Source: an uncultured Eubacteriales bacterium
GTDB lineage: Bacteria > Bacillota_A > Clostridia > Peptostreptococcales > Anaerovoracaceae
DNA: 10,360 nt
Direction: 5' to 3'
Assembly: GCA_902790885.1 (NCBI GenBank)
Contig: CADATR010000055.1
Span: 1 to 10,360 of the forward strand
The translations under genes were made by a program, and so were the position numbers. Under the pieces are notes generated by a model. That model searched no databases. It was not told the origin of the DNA and worked only from the letters and a program-made list of their open reading frames with translations. Of this stretch, positions 1-6,111 are shown piece by piece (position 1 is the stretch's first letter; the number at the start of each line of letters is the position of its first letter).

Positions 1-2412
1 GAAGCCGTAAAGGCAGATGCTCCGGAAGAAGCGCCTGCTGAAGAGAAAGCTCCTGCCATGAAGGAAGCTGAGGCTGAAAAGCCGGCCGAGGCAGCAGCGG
101 AAGTGAAAGAGACTGAAGCAGAGAAAGCTCATGAGGCAGCAAAACCTGAGCCTGCAAAGGAAGAAGAGTATGTAAATGCTCCGGGAAAGCCTATGCGTTT
201 CAAAAAGATCTCAGATGCTGAGACCGAGAGAAAGAAGGCCGAAGAGCAGAAGAGACTGCTTCGTGAGAGGAGAGCTCAGAAAAAGACTTCCGATGACGAC
301 AAGAAAAAGCCTTCAAGAAATAAGGGCGAAGGAGGAAAAGACCGTCAGGACCGCGGTGAGCGCAGTAAAGACCGCAAGGACCGTCAGGATCGTCCTAAAA
401 AGACTCAGGGCGGAGACAGACCGGCACCTGCTCCTGCAGCAGGGGGCGGCAAGACCTCCAAGGGAAAGAGTAAGAAATTCTTCGACAACCGCGACAGAGA
501 CAAGCAGTCAAGGTTCGACAGACGCGAGGACGGCCCTGCAGGACGCAGAAACAATCCAAACAATATCTATGATGAGGCTGCCCTTGAAAAGCAGGAGCGT
601 CATAAGAAAAAATACAAGACAAAGGCAGTCGAGGAGCCTACAGTTGAAGAACTCCTGCCTGAGGGAACAATAGCCGTGACCGTTCCTATCACGGTAGCAG
701 GTCTTTCTGAGCAGGCAGAGATCAGCGTCAGCAAGATAATCATGGCCATGATGCAGATGGGCGTTATGGCAACGATCAACCAGACGCTTGACAAGGATGC
801 TGTAGAGATGCTGGCCGAAGACCTCGGACTCCAGATCGTTGTAACGGAAGAGGAACCTGAGATCGAAGAACCGGGCATCGATATGCACGAAGACGCCGAG
901 AGCGAGCTCAAGCCTCGTCCGCCTATCATTACTGTAATGGGCCACGTCGACCACGGTAAGACTTCACTGCTTGACGCCATAAGAAATACCAACGTCACAG
1001 CAGGTGAGTCCGGAGGAATCACACAGCACATCGGTGCTTCCGAGGTAACCATAAACGGAAGAAGGATAGTATTCCTTGATACACCGGGACACGAAGCGTT
1101 TACAACGATGCGTGCGAGAGGTGCTCAGGTAACGGATATCGCTGTACTGGTAGTAGCAGCGGACGACGGCGTAATGCCGCAGACAATAGAATCCATCAGC
1201 CACGCCAAGGCAGCTAACGTTCCTATAATCGTTGCCATCAACAAGATGGACAAGCCGGGCGCAAATCCTGACAGAGTAAAGCAGGAACTCATGGAGCACG
1301 GCGTGCTCGTAGAGGACTGGGGCGGTGAAGTCATCTCCGTTCCTGTATCCGCGAAGAAGGGTGAAGGCATCACTGATCTTCTTGAGATGATCCTCCTGCA
1401 GGCTGACATGCTCGAACTCAGGGCCAACCCTGACAGGCTGGCTCTCGGAACCGTTATCGAGGCAAGACTCGACAAGGCAAAAGGTCCTGTCGCCACACTC
1501 CTCGTTTCGAACGGTACTCTCAAGACAGGTCAGAGCGTCGTAGCCGGAACAACAGCCGGAAAGATCCGTGTTATGACTGACGACAAGGGCAAGACCATAC
1601 GCAAGGCCGGTCCGGCGACAGCTGTCGAGATACTCGGTCTCTCCGATGTACCTAACGCCGGAGACGCGTTCAACGCGGTAAGAGACGACAAGACAGCAAG
1701 AGAGATAGCCGCGAACCGTAAGGAAAAGATGAGAGAGGAAGTCCTGGCCAAGAACGCCAGCATGACTCTCGAGAAGCTCTTCAGCCAGATCCAGGAAGGC
1801 GAGGCCAAGGAACTCAACCTCATCGTCAAGGCCGACGTACAGGGCTCGGTAGGAGCTATCATCACTTCACTCGAGAAGCTCGAGACACCTGAGGTAAAAA
1901 TCAACGTGATCCACAGCGGCGTTGGTACCATCAACGAGTCCGACGTAATGCTTGCAGAGACATCGAATGCGATCATCATCGGATTCAACGTAAGACCGAC
2001 GACTGCCGTTACCAACCAGGCTCAGGCTGCAGACGTTGAGATCAGGCTCTACAGAGTAATCTACGACATCATAGACGAGATTCAGGATGCCATGAAGGGC
2101 ATGCTCGATCCTGAATATAAGGAAGAAGTGCTTGGCAAGGCCGTTGTCAGGGATACATTCAAGGTACCTGGAGTCGGCATCATAGCCGGATGCTATGTAA
2201 ATGAAGGCATCGTAAAGAGAAACGCCCAGATCAGACTCGTAAGAGACGGCATCGTCATCCACGAGGGAGTCATAAGCTCGCTCAGAAGATTCAAGGACGA
2301 CGTAAGGGAGGTCGCTTCCGGATACGAGTGCGGACTTGGCATCGAGAAGTACAACGATATCAAGCCTGATGACGTGATCGAGTGCTTCAACATGGTTGAA
2401 GTTGAACGTTAG
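1..2412 (+). CDS. infB: Translation initiation factor IF2 (5' end outside the window)
   Basis: IF2 is the cytoplasmic GTPase that delivers initiator fMet-tRNA to the 30S subunit and promotes subunit joining. The frame stays open from base 1 through the ATG at 58, with the same Glu/Ala/Lys-rich composition on both sides, so that ATG is internal and the gene is cut by the window edge. Of 803 visible residues, about 1-200 are low-complexity and charged, with an Arg/Asp-rich patch at 113-134. An IF2 N-terminal-type domain starts near 214. The GTPase domain has G1 GHVDHGKT (314-321), G2 GGIT (338-341), G3 DTPGH (360-364), G4 NKMD (414-417) and G5 SAK (450-452). The beta-barrel and initiator-tRNA-binding C-terminal domains follow, to the TAG at 2410-2412. 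All G motifs are intact. In Bacillota the gene usually follows nusA and ylxR. Identification is certain; only the true start is unknown. Confidence 0.98.
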   Translation, partial: EAVKADAPEEAPAEEKAPAMKEAEAEKPAEAAAEVKETEAEKAHEAAKPEPAKEEEYVNAPGKPMRFKKISDAETERKKAEEQKRLLRERRAQKKTSDDDKKKPSRNKGEGGKDRQDRGERSKDRKDRQDRPKKTQGGDRPAPAPAAGGGKTSKGKSKKFFDNRDRDKQSRFDRREDGPAGRRNNPNNIYDEAALEKQERHKKKYKTKAVEEPTVEELLPEGTIAVTVPITVAGLSEQAEISVSKIIMAMMQMGVMATINQTLDKDAVEMLAEDLGLQIVVTEEEPEIEEPGIDMHEDAESELKPRPPIITVMGHVDHGKTSLLDAIRNTNVTAGESGGITQHIGASEVTINGRRIVFLDTPGHEAFTTMRARGAQVTDIAVLVVAADDGVMPQTIESISHAKAANVPIIVAINKMDKPGANPDRVKQELMEHGVLVEDWGGEVISVPVSAKKGEGITDLLEMILLQADMLELRANPDRLALGTVIEARLDKAKGPVATLLVSNGTLKTGQSVVAGTTAGKIRVMTDDKGKTIRKAGPATAVEILGLSDVPNAGDAFNAVRDDKTAREIAANRKEKMREEVLAKNASMTLEKLFSQIQEGEAKELNLIVKADVQGSVGAIITSLEKLETPEVKINVIHSGVGTINESDVMLAETSNAIIIGFNVRPTTAVTNQAQAADVEIRLYRVIYDIIDEIQDAMKGMLDPEYKEEVLGKAVVRDTFKVPGVGIIAGCYVNEGIVKRNAQIRLVRDGIVIHEGVISSLRRFKDDVREVASGYECGLGIEKYNDIKPDDVIECFNMVEVER

Positions 2413-2424
2413 AGCGGAGAAAAA

Positions 2425-2799
2425 ATGGCAAAATACAGACAGGGAAGGCTCAGTGAGGAGATAAAGAAAAGCATCAGCGCATTTCTCATCAACGGAGCAA
2501 AGGATCCCGCACTTACTTCTAGAATAATAAGCATCACAGGCGTTGACGTGACACGCGATTTAAGCTACGCAACTGTCTACATTTCGCCTGTATGCCTCTC
2601 CGATGAGGATAAGGAGATGGTGTATGCCGGTGTCCTTGCCGGGTTTGAGCGCGCCAAGGGAGCCATCAGGGGTCAGGTGTCGAGAGACATCAAGCTGAGG
2701 CACACGCCTGAGCTCATATTCAAGCTCGACTCATCACAGGACTACGGCAGGCATATCGACTCTATAATCGATACGCTGACATACAGCAACGAAGAATGA
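2425..2799 (+). CDS. rbfA: 30S ribosome-binding factor RbfA
   Basis: RbfA is a small KH-fold protein that binds immature 30S subunits and assists late 16S rRNA maturation, including 5'-end processing and cold adaptation. At 124 aa the product has the usual length. It begins MAKYRQGRLSEEIKKSIS, matching the family's N-terminal helix. It also carries the strand segment around ISITGVDVTRDLSYATVYIS and the C-terminal KH-like region with AKGAIRG and LRHTPELIFKLD, which is the family's most conserved stretch. The ATG lies 12 nt after the infB stop. A short GGAG (2416-2419) is 5 nt upstream, so spacing is tight but usable. Its stop overlaps the next start (ATGA). The infB-rbfA pairing is widely conserved and supports the call. 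Confidence 0.96.
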   Translation: MAKYRQGRLSEEIKKSISAFLINGAKDPALTSRIISITGVDVTRDLSYATVYISPVCLSDEDKEMVYAGVLAGFERAKGAIRGQVSRDIKLRHTPELIFKLDSSQDYGRHIDSIIDTLTYSNEE

Positions 2800-3770
2800 A
2801 CGACACTATAAAAAGCATCGCAACCATAATGAAAGACCTCGACGGCATACTGCTGTTCCCGCATACGAACATGGACGGGGACGCGCTCGGATCATGCACG
2901 GCTCTTTGTCTTGCCCTGAGAGATCTCGGCAAAAAGGCCTATGTGATGATCAACGAGCCTGTGCCTAAGAATCTAGACTTCCTTGAATGCGGATGCACAA
3001 CGACTGACGACAGCGTACTCGATGACGTGCAGCTTTCGCTCATGATAGACTGCAACGGAATGAACCGCATCACCGGCAGGGAGAAGGCCTGGGAGAGAGG
3101 CCGCCTCAAAGGCTGCTTCGATCACCATTCAACAAAGGCCAAAGATATCAGATACGATTTTGCCAGGATAGAACCCAAGTCAGCTGCTGCCGGAGAGATA
3201 GTCTATAACGTGATAAAGGCTCTTGGAGTTGAGATATCGCTCGACATAGCCAACTGCATATTTGCCGCCATCACAACGGACACAGGAAATTTTCAGCACA
3301 GCAACACCACCAGCCGCTCTCACGAGATAGCAGGTCATCTCTACAAAATAGAAGGATTTAATTCCAAGGTGATCTCCGCTCTCATATACGACCGCAGATC
3401 GAAGGAAGCTCTCAGGATGGAGAGCAAGGTGATATCGAACCTGGATTTTTACGCGGACGGAAAGCTGGCGGTCGGAAAGGTAACACAGAAGCTGCTGCGC
3501 GAAAGCGGCTGCACTCTCGACGAGGCGGACGGCATCATACAGAAGATGATGAGCATCGACGGAGTAGAGGGCGCCTGCCTTTTCAAGGAAACAGAAAGCA
3601 ATGTGAGGGCTAGCCTCAGAGGACGCACATACGCCAACATGGCGGCGGCTGCCTCAAAGTTCGGAGGCGGCGGACATGTGCTGGCAGCAGGCTGCACATT
3701 CTTTACCTCTCTTGCAGAGGCTGAAAAGCTGCTCATACCGGTACTCATCGATACCGTGAACGATCACTGA
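2796..3770 (+). CDS. nrnA: DHH/DHHA1 phosphoesterase, NrnA-like (nano-RNase / pAp phosphatase)
   Basis: This is a DHH-superfamily phosphoesterase of the NrnA type. Family members degrade 2-5 nt RNA fragments to mononucleotides, and many also dephosphorylate 3'-phosphoadenosine 5'-phosphate. The 324 aa product has the full set of metal-binding motifs: H23-x3-D27-x-D29 (HTNMDGD), D85 in LMIDCN, the signature D109-H110-H111, and D162 in TTDTG. The C-terminal DHHA1 domain carries the substrate-binding GGGGH at 290-294. The start overlaps the rbfA stop by 4 nt (ATGA), with no clear Shine-Dalgarno, which suggests translational coupling. A position between rbfA and truB is standard in Bacillota. Some relatives hydrolyse c-di-AMP or pApA (GdpP/PDE2 types), but there is no membrane, PAS or GGDEF region here. 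The family is certain; the exact substrate is inferred. Confidence 0.93.
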   Translation: MNDTIKSIATIMKDLDGILLFPHTNMDGDALGSCTALCLALRDLGKKAYVMINEPVPKNLDFLECGCTTTDDSVLDDVQLSLMIDCNGMNRITGREKAWERGRLKGCFDHHSTKAKDIRYDFARIEPKSAAAGEIVYNVIKALGVEISLDIANCIFAAITTDTGNFQHSNTTSRSHEIAGHLYKIEGFNSKVISALIYDRRSKEALRMESKVISNLDFYADGKLAVGKVTQKLLRESGCTLDEADGIIQKMMSIDGVEGACLFKETESNVRASLRGRTYANMAAAASKFGGGGHVLAAGCTFFTSLAEAEKLLIPVLIDTVNDH

Positions 3771-3775
3771 AACAA

Positions 3776-4666
3776 ATGACAGACGGCATCATAAATGTAA
3801 ATAAGCCTGCGGGATGGACATCACAGGATGTATGCACAAAGCTCAGGCATGTGCTCAAAGTAAAGAAAGCAGGACACACAGGAACGCTCGATCCAATGGC
3901 TGCGGGCGTTTTGCCTGTCTGTGTGGGAAAAGCCACACGCATCATCGAATACTATGACAGAGACAGCAAGTCGTATCATGCATCAATGAAGCTCGGCATC
4001 ACGACGGATACTCTCGATATAACGGGCGAAATCACGGAAAAAGCCGGATGCCGGGATGTCACCGAAAAAGCCGTCAGAGAGGCATTAAGGGCCTATACGG
4101 GCAATGTCAGGCAGATACCTCCCAGGTACTCCGCGCTGAAGATAAACGGCAGAAGGGCATACGACCTTGCGCGCGAAGGAAAGTCTTTTGAGATCAGCCC
4201 GCGCGAGATAATCATATACGATAATTCGATTACCCGAATCGACCTCGAAAACGGCGAAATAGAATTCGATGTCACCTGCTCGAAGGGCACATACATACGC
4301 ACCATGTGCGATGACATAGGCCGCAGCCTCGGATGCGGAGCCGCGATGACTGCGCTCACGCGCACGGCGTCGGGATTTTTCAAAATTGCTGACGCGCATA
4401 CTATCGATGAGATCATGGCGGACGAAGATCCGCTTGCAAACATGCTCATTCCGGCTGATCAGACGCTTGAAAAGCTTGGAATAATAGTGCTTAACGATAA
4501 CAGGATTATGGCCTTTACGAACGGAAACAGTTCTTACCCGAACGGATTCCGCATAACTGAAGCGTCATCTTTCGACAATATTTACCGCGTATACGGCAAT
4601 GATGAGTTTCTTGGGGTGGGAGCGGTCGAAAACGGCTCGCTTGTTCCCAGAAAGGTATTCAGATAA
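3776..4666 (+). CDS. truB: tRNA pseudouridine-55 synthase TruB
   Basis: TruB isomerises U55 to pseudouridine in the T-loop of most elongator tRNAs and also acts as a tRNA folding chaperone. The 296 aa product starts MTDGIINVNKPAGWTSQDV, a classic family N-terminus. It contains GHTGTLDPMAAGVLP with the catalytic Asp at residue 39. It also has PPRYSALKINGRRAYDLAR and the SKGTYIR motif (169-175), both conserved substrate-binding segments. The C-terminal ~80 residues are a diverged RNA-binding, PUA-like extension. The ATG is 5 nt after the nrnA stop and has no recognisable Shine-Dalgarno, so reinitiation by ribosomes finishing nrnA is likely. The truB-ribF pairing downstream is highly conserved. 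Confidence 0.97.
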   Translation: MTDGIINVNKPAGWTSQDVCTKLRHVLKVKKAGHTGTLDPMAAGVLPVCVGKATRIIEYYDRDSKSYHASMKLGITTDTLDITGEITEKAGCRDVTEKAVREALRAYTGNVRQIPPRYSALKINGRRAYDLAREGKSFEISPREIIIYDNSITRIDLENGEIEFDVTCSKGTYIRTMCDDIGRSLGCGAAMTALTRTASGFFKIADAHTIDEIMADEDPLANMLIPADQTLEKLGIIVLNDNRIMAFTNGNSSYPNGFRITEASSFDNIYRVYGNDEFLGVGAVENGSLVPRKVFR

Positions 4667-4672
4667 CTGCTG

Positions 4673-5617
4673 ATGAAGATAATTACAGATCTTGAACAAC
4701 TTAATCTCAGCGATAAGACTTCCGTAGCTCTCGGAAACTTCGACGGCATACATATCGGACACCGGGAGGTGTTCAGGGCGGCTCTCGAAGCAGCCGAAGA
4801 AATGGGGCTGAAGTCACTGTGCTTTACTTTCTCGAACCATCCGTTCAACTTTATACTCAGGCGTGAAGAAAGCGATCCTGATGCGGTAAAACTGATATGC
4901 ACCGAGGATGAGAAGAAAGAGCTCATAGCGGAGATGGGCTTTGATATTCTGGTCAATGTCCCTTTCGACGAGCGCATCATGAAGATGCCCGCGCATGACT
5001 TCTTCAATGATATAGTCGTGGACAGACTCAACGCCGGCTTTATTTCCGTGGGGTTCAACTACACCTACGGCGCCAGAGCCACCGGAAAGCCTGACACCCT
5101 GCGCGCTGAATGCGAAGCTTCAGGCATAGGGCTCAGTGTACAGGATGCCGTTATAGCTGACGGAGAAGTAGTAAGCTCTACTCTCATTCGCGAGATGATA
5201 TCTACCGGCAATATGGAGATGACGGCAAAGCTGCTGGGCAGACCTTATTCCTTCAGCGGAGAGGTGAAGCACGGAAAAAAGCTTGCAGGACGCATGGGCA
5301 TTCCTACCATCAACATTCCTGCACCCGACAGGCAGATGCTTCCGCCGAACGGAGTGTATTTCAGCCGGATATTCATAGGCGGAAAGATATATAACAGTGT
5401 ATCCAACATCGGCGTAAATCCTACTGTCGACAGCGGCAGAAAACACAAGAGCATCGAGACGAACATTTTCGACTACGATGATGATGCTTACGGAAGAGAG
5501 GTCACCGTTTTCTTCGATCATTTCTCCCGGGGAGAGAGAAAATTCAGGGACAAGGAGGAGCTTTTTTCCCAGATAGCGCGTGACTGCGAAAACGCCCGGA
5601 ATTACCGAAAAAAGTGA
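4673..5617 (+). CDS. ribF: Bifunctional riboflavin kinase / FMN adenylyltransferase RibF
   Basis: RibF converts riboflavin to FMN and then FMN to FAD, supplying the cell's flavin cofactors. The 314 aa product has the usual length and both domains. The N-terminal nucleotidyltransferase domain shows GNFDG (21-25) followed by HIGH (27-30), the FAD-synthetase form of the HxGH motif, then GFNYTYG and SSTLIREMISTGNM. The C-terminal riboflavin kinase domain follows, from about GRPYSFSGEVKHGKKLAGR through GIPTINI, NGVYFSRI, SNIGVNPT and ETNIFDYDDDAYG. The start lies 6 nt after the truB stop. The nearest purine run (AAAGG, 4651-4655) is too far upstream to serve as a Shine-Dalgarno. There is no room for an FMN riboswitch before it. 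A probable promoter begins at the base after its stop, so it likely ends one transcriptional segment. Confidence 0.97.
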   Translation: MKIITDLEQLNLSDKTSVALGNFDGIHIGHREVFRAALEAAEEMGLKSLCFTFSNHPFNFILRREESDPDAVKLICTEDEKKELIAEMGFDILVNVPFDERIMKMPAHDFFNDIVVDRLNAGFISVGFNYTYGARATGKPDTLRAECEASGIGLSVQDAVIADGEVVSSTLIREMISTGNMEMTAKLLGRPYSFSGEVKHGKKLAGRMGIPTINIPAPDRQMLPPNGVYFSRIFIGGKIYNSVSNIGVNPTVDSGRKHKSIETNIFDYDDDAYGREVTVFFDHFSRGERKFRDKEELFSQIARDCENARNYRKK

Positions 5618-5646
5618 TAGACAACACGGCTCATTCGTGTTAATAT
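5618..5646 (+). promoter_or_regulatory. Probable sigma-70/sigma-A promoter for rpsO-pnp-ppk1
   Basis: A -35-like TAGACA (5618-5623, 5 of 6 consensus bases) and a -10-like TAATAT (5641-5646, 4 of 6) are separated by exactly 17 nt. They begin at the first base after the ribF stop. Transcription would start near 5653, leaving a leader of about 93 nt before rpsO. A weak 6-bp inverted repeat (AACACG at 5623-5628 and CGTGTT at 5636-5641) overlaps the spacer. It lacks a T-run, so it is more likely incidental or an operator than a terminator. Called from sequence match and position only. Confidence 0.55.
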
Positions 5647-5652
5647 ACCAGC

Positions 5653-5745
5653 GTTGTAAATCAATTCAATATACCCGCGCCGCAGTGGTTCGCTTCTCCG
5701 ACGGCCGCGCAGAGCGGGCGAATTCAAGAAAAGGAGTTTATTTTT
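5653..5745 (+). promoter_or_regulatory. Structured rpsO leader, candidate S15 autoregulatory element, with Shine-Dalgarno
   Basis: The leader is GC-rich and can fold into nested arms: AATTC (5663-5667) with GAATT (5720-5724), CCCGC (5674-5678) with GCGGG (5714-5718), and GCCG (5679-5682) with CGGC (5702-5705). The strong Shine-Dalgarno AAGGAG (5731-5736) lies 9 nt before the ATG, just outside this fold. CTCC at 5696-5699 could pair with its GGAG, but only over 4 bp. Ribosomal protein S15 is known to repress its own mRNA through differently built leader structures in several phyla. That this leader does so is inference from position and foldability; I cannot match it to a specific known class. 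Confidence 0.4.
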
Positions 5746-6012
5746 ATGCTTACAAAAGAGAAAAAACAGGAAATCATCAAAGAGTATGCCGTTAAGGAAG
5801 GCGATACAGGATCCCCTGAAGTACAGGTAGCTATCCTTACTTACAGAATCAACGATCTTAATGAGCACCTTAAAGAGCATCATAAAGACCACCACTCCAG
5901 AAGAGGTCTTCTGAAGATGGTAGGACAGAGAAGAAACCTTCTCAAGTACCTCAGAGAGACAGATATCGAGAGATACAGAAGCCTTATCGCTCGTCTCGGA
6001 CTGAGAAAATAA
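5746..6012 (+). CDS. rpsO: 30S ribosomal protein S15
   Basis: S15 is a primary 16S rRNA-binding protein of the 30S platform, contacting helices 20-22 and the subunit bridge region. The 88 aa product matches the universal bacterial length (88-89 aa). It carries the family signature: [17 protein letters not shown], then [19 protein letters not shown], then [17 protein letters not shown], ending in LGLRK. The start is fixed by the strong AAGGAG 9 nt upstream. Codon use is strongly biased: isoleucine is ATC only, with no ATA, as expected for a highly expressed gene. It lies downstream of its own probable promoter and upstream of pnp, the conserved rpsO-pnp arrangement. Confidence 0.99.
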   Translation: MLTKEKKQEIIKEYAVKEGDTGSPEVQVAILTYRINDLNEHLKEHHKDHHSRRGLLKMVGQRRNLLKYLRETDIERYRSLIARLGLRK

Positions 6013-6024
6013 TATCTGACATTG

Positions 6025-6047
6025 AAGCGGGAGCACGCCTCCCGCTT
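6025..6047 (+). terminator. rpsO-pnp intergenic hairpin (partial terminator or processing site)
   Basis: A perfect 9-bp stem, AAGCGGGAG (6025-6033) with CTCCCGCTT (6039-6047), closes a 5-nt loop 13 nt after the rpsO stop. Only a broken T-rich tail follows (TGTATGTATTT). It could be a leaky terminator that lowers pnp expression relative to rpsO, a 3'-end stabiliser for rpsO mRNA, or a processing hairpin like the one between rpsO and pnp in E. coli. I found no convincing separate pnp promoter after it, so some read-through is expected. Confidence 0.6.
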
Positions 6048-6086
6048 TGTATGTATTTAAGTTAATGCCCATAAGAGAAAAGAAAA

Positions 6087-6109
6087 ATTAACAGGAAGGA
6101 GTTGTTAAT
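6087..6109 (+). promoter_or_regulatory. Hairpin presenting the pnp Shine-Dalgarno in its loop
   Basis: ATTAACA (6087-6093) and TGTTAAT (6103-6109) are a perfect 7-bp inverted repeat around a 9-nt loop that contains the whole AAGGAG Shine-Dalgarno (6096-6101). The stem ends 2 nt before the pnp ATG at 6112. A second GTTAAT at 6061-6066 could pair instead with ATTAAC (6087-6092), giving a mutually exclusive fold. Both stems are AT-rich and therefore weak. The geometry is seen directly; a role in controlling pnp translation is inference. Confidence 0.45.
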
Positions 6110-6111
6110 AC

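Noticed and set aside
58..60. ATG at 58 as the start of infB
   Set aside because: The frame is open and of identical Glu/Ala/Lys-rich character back to base 1, and there is no Shine-Dalgarno before 58, so the gene begins outside the window.
337..402. Short tandem repeats in infB as a CRISPR-like or mobile repeat
   Set aside because: They are in-frame codon repeats for an Arg/Asp-rich protein segment, with no spacers or regular repeat length.
4667..4672. FMN riboswitch before ribF
   Set aside because: There are only 6 nt between truB and ribF and no riboswitch-like sequence nearby.
5580..5795. Small + strand open frame bridging the ribF end and rpsO start
   Set aside because: It overlaps both real genes in another frame, has no ribosome-binding site, and its residues look like random translation.
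5602..6072. Minus-strand open frame of about 156 codons opposite rpsO and its leader
   Set aside because: It lies antisense to the unmistakable rpsO gene and regulatory DNA, matches no family I know, and is explained by rpsO codon structure.
6047..6075. Separate pnp promoter (TTGTAT-N17-CATAAG)
   Set aside because: The -35 matches only 3 of 6 positions and overlaps the hairpin tail; too weak to list as a feature.
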